Shown: one piece after another, positions 6,214 through 8,132 of the stretch
How the letters are laid out: each line of letters begins with the position of its first letter
How positions within the stretch are numbered: the stretch's first letter is position 1
Assembly (NCBI GenBank): GCA_023229605.1
Contig: JALNYY010000029.1
Span: 1-8,132, forward strand
Source of the DNA: Methylobacter sp.
Lineage (GTDB): Bacteria > Pseudomonadota > Gammaproteobacteria > Methylococcales > Methylomonadaceae
DNA length: 8,132 bases
Reading direction: 5' to 3'
Made by a program: the position numbers and the translations under genes
Notes under the pieces: model-generated
Database searches by the model: none
What the model was told of the DNA's origin: nothing
What the model saw: only the letters and a program-made list of their open reading frames with translations

Positions 6214-7260
6214 ATGACATCGCCTAAAACTGTTCTCGTCGTCGGCGGCGCCGGCTACATCGGCTCGCATATGGTCTGGCTGCTCGGCCAAAAAGGCGTC
6301 GATGTCGTCACGCTCGACAACCTTTCCACCGGATACCGCGATGCCGTCCTGCACGGCCGGTTTGTGCATGGCGATATTGCCGACCGGTTGGTCCTCGACA
6401 AAGTGTTTAGCGAGCACCGGATCGACGCCGTGATGCACTTTGCTTCGTTCATCCAGGTGGGCGAGTCCGCGCAAGACCCCGCCAAGTATTACCAGAACAA
6501 CGCCGTCAACACCCTCAACCTGCTCAACGCGATGCGCGCCCATAGCGTCGATAAATTCATTTTTTCATCGACCGCCGCCATCTTTGGCGAACCGGACTAC
6601 GTCCCGATCGATGAGGCGCACCCCAAGCGGCCTATCAATCCCTACGGCTCCAGCAAGCTGATGATTGAGCAGGCCTTGGCCGATTACGACCGCGCTTACG
6701 GCCTCAAATCCGTGTGCTTGCGCTATTTCAACGCTGCCGGCGCGCATCCCGAAAGCTTGCTTGGCGAACGGCACGACCCCGAAACGCACCTGATCCCGCT
6801 CGTGCTGCAAGCCGCCTCGGGCCGCCGTCCGCACATTACCGTGTTCGGGCGCGATTACGATACCCCGGACGGCACCTGCATCCGCGATTACATCCATATC
6901 CTCGACTTGGCCGAAGCGCACTGGCTGGCCCTGCAATACCTGCAATCGGACGGACAATCCACCGCATTTAATCTGGGCAACGGCAACGGCTATTCGGTCG
7001 AGAGCGTCATCCGGGCGGCCGAGCGAGTCACCGGCAAGAATATCCCCGTGCAGGAAGGCCAACGCCGGCCGGGCGACCCCGCCCGGTTAGTCGCTAATGC
7101 GACCAGAATAAAGCGGGAATTGGGCTGGCAGCCTGCCTATGCAGACCTGGATACACTGGTCGAACACGCTTGGCGGTGGGAATGCAGCCTACCAGGATTC
7201 GCAGAAACCAAAGAAACCCGCCGCATTCATCAAGCCCTTGCCGCGGCAATCACCGCTTGA
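6214..7260 (+). CDS. galE: UDP-glucose 4-epimerase
   Basis: A 348-residue extended short-chain dehydrogenase, close to the usual 338 or so of GalE. It interconverts UDP-glucose and UDP-galactose, supplying galactose for lipopolysaccharide and exopolysaccharide, using tightly bound NAD. The NAD loop GGAGYIGSH is at residues 11-19, followed by LDNLSTG (34-40), the NAD-contacting HFAS (75-78), the SST segment (118-120) and the catalytic pair Y144/K148 in YGSSK. The C-terminal half has RYFNAAGA, the substrate-loop region and the GalE-typical DGTCIRDYIHILDLA and RRPGDPA. All key residues are present. It starts 6 bases after the GNAT-hydrolase stop and has only a weak ribosome-binding site, so it may depend on coupling. 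Its last 31 bases overlap the end of hypF on the other strand. Confidence 0.95.
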   Translation: MTSPKTVLVVGGAGYIGSHMVWLLGQKGVDVVTLDNLSTGYRDAVLHGRFVHGDIADRLVLDKVFSEHRIDAVMHFASFIQVGESAQDPAKYYQNNAVNTLNLLNAMRAHSVDKFIFSSTAAIFGEPDYVPIDEAHPKRPINPYGSSKLMIEQALADYDRAYGLKSVCLRYFNAAGAHPESLLGERHDPETHLIPLVLQAASGRRPHITVFGRDYDTPDGTCIRDYIHILDLAEAHWLALQYLQSDGQSTAFNLGNGNGYSVESVIRAAERVTGKNIPVQEGQRRPGDPARLVANATRIKRELGWQPAYADLDTLVEHAWRWECSLPGFAETKETRRIHQALAAAITA

Positions 7261-8132
7261 CCTAATGCCAAACCGCCATCGTTCATCGGATAATGTTGCG
7301 GCGACAGCACGGTTTTACCGCATTGCCGCAATTGCCCGGACACCGCTTCCAGCAGCAGCCGGTTTTGGAACACGCCGCCGCTGAGCACGATGCTGTCGAT
7401 GCCGGTTCGGCGGCTCAGGTTATTCAACAGCTCGACCGTAGCGACAACCAGACTGTGATGGATGCGGGCGGCAATCCGCGCTTTATCGATGCCGCGCTTA
7501 AGATCGGTCAGCACCGCTTGCCATAATCCCTGCCAACTTAACACCGACAATTCTCCGCTACGGTCGATTGCCCAGGCTTGCGGATAGGCTTGTTCGCCTG
7601 CAAACAGCGGCGTCGCCAATATCTCCAGCGCAATCGCGGCCTGACCTTCGTAACAAACCTGTTCGCCGTGCAGGCCGAGCGCGGCGGCGAAAGCATCGAA
7701 CCAGCGGCCGCAGGAAGTGCTGAACGGCGAGTTGATATTTTTGCCGACCATCGTCGCCAGCGTCGCCAGCGGCTTGCCTGCCAGCAACTCGATGACGTCC
7801 AGATCCGCATAATCCTGTTGCAGCGTTTGCCAGTCGAAATAATGCAGCAGCTGCGCATAAGTGTTGCGCCAGGGTTCGCGCATCGCCTGAGTGCCGCCGG
7901 GCAAGGCGACAGGCTGGAAACAGCCGAGCCGGGTGCAGCTCTTATAACCGCCCAACAGAAATTCGCCGCCCCATAACGCGCCGTCGTCGCCCAGCCCTAA
8001 GCCGTCGAAAATGGCGGCCAATACCGGCGGCGCATCCAGTGCGACGCCGTGCTCAGCCAGACAGGCGGCCAGATGGGCGTGATGATGCTGCACCGGCACC
8101 AAAACCGCCGCTTCGGTTTCGGCCAACGTTTG
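7230..8132 (-). CDS. hypF: Carbamoyltransferase HypF, C-terminal part (cut by window edge)
   Basis: The frame runs from the right edge to a TGA at 7230-7232 and gives 300 residues, about the last 40% of a HypF of around 750. The full protein uses carbamoyl phosphate and ATP to make a carbamoyl-adenylate and passes the carbamoyl group to HypE, which converts it to the cyanide ligand of [NiFe] hydrogenases. The visible part is the Kae1-like domain. It has VQHHHAHLAACLAEHG (14-29) with the metal-binding histidines, then GLGLGDDGALWGGEF (44-58), TSCGRWFDAFAAALG, YEGQAAIALE, VLSGGVFQNRLL and the terminal MNDGGLALGQA. The acylphosphatase, zinc-finger and YrdC domains lie outside. It may be the last gene of a hyp operon that enters from the right. 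The TTG at 8126 is internal to the gene, not its start. Confidence 0.95.
   Translation of the reverse strand, partial: QTLAETEAAVLVPVQHHHAHLAACLAEHGVALDAPPVLAAIFDGLGLGDDGALWGGEFLLGGYKSCTRLGCFQPVALPGGTQAMREPWRNTYAQLLHYFDWQTLQQDYADLDVIELLAGKPLATLATMVGKNINSPFSTSCGRWFDAFAAALGLHGEQVCYEGQAAIALEILATPLFAGEQAYPQAWAIDRSGELSVLSWQGLWQAVLTDLKRGIDKARIAARIHHSLVVATVELLNNLSRRTGIDSIVLSGGVFQNRLLLEAVSGQLRQCGKTVLSPQHYPMNDGGLALGQAVIAAARA

Noticed and set aside
6565..7062. Long minus-strand open frame of 165 codons antisense to galE.
   Set aside because: It mirrors galE codon structure in GC-rich coding DNA and shows no recognisable domain.

Overview
The window looks like chromosomal DNA of a gammaproteobacterium of medium GC content. 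That assignment rests on the gene set: a bacterial RIO kinase beside a VF530/DUF2132 protein, a PP_4765-type flavoprotein, a GNAT-nitrilase fusion and a HypF of proteobacterial type. A methanotroph-like member such as Methylococcales is possible, but this is only an impression. No rRNA, tRNA, CRISPR array or phage gene was seen, and no gap between genes exceeds about 200 bases.

Left part (1-1545): AT-richer and accessory in character. It opens with the 5' end of an IS630-family transposase gene that runs off the left edge. Next is an open frame for an unrecognised protein, which has no good start codon and seems to have lost its 5' end next to the insertion sequence. A 79-base imperfect inverted repeat whose arms begin CGTAG follows, resembling the GTAG-type REP/REPIN elements mobilised by RAYT transposases. 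After it comes a two-gene type II toxin-antitoxin operon on the minus strand: a ribbon-helix-helix antitoxin, then a ParE/RelE toxin.

Middle part (1546-4500): core-type genes. On the minus strand, a RIO-family protein kinase gene is followed 2 bases later by a VF530-family gene, almost certainly as one operon. Upstream on the same strand lies an FAD-dependent oxidoreductase of the PP_4765 family. A small cupin gene diverges from it.

Right part (4669-8132): on the plus strand, a two-domain GNAT acetyltransferase/carbon-nitrogen hydrolase gene is followed 6 bases later by galE (UDP-glucose 4-epimerase). The last gene, hypF, is on the minus strand and cut by the right edge. It encodes the C-terminal part of the carbamoyltransferase for [NiFe]-hydrogenase maturation, so the organism probably makes a [NiFe] hydrogenase. 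The 3' ends of galE and hypF overlap tail to tail by 31 bases.

I saw no convincing novel multi-gene system. The points most worth checking are the REPIN-like element, the IS-damaged gene, the RIO kinase-VF530 pair, and the GNAT-nitrilase gene tied to galE.
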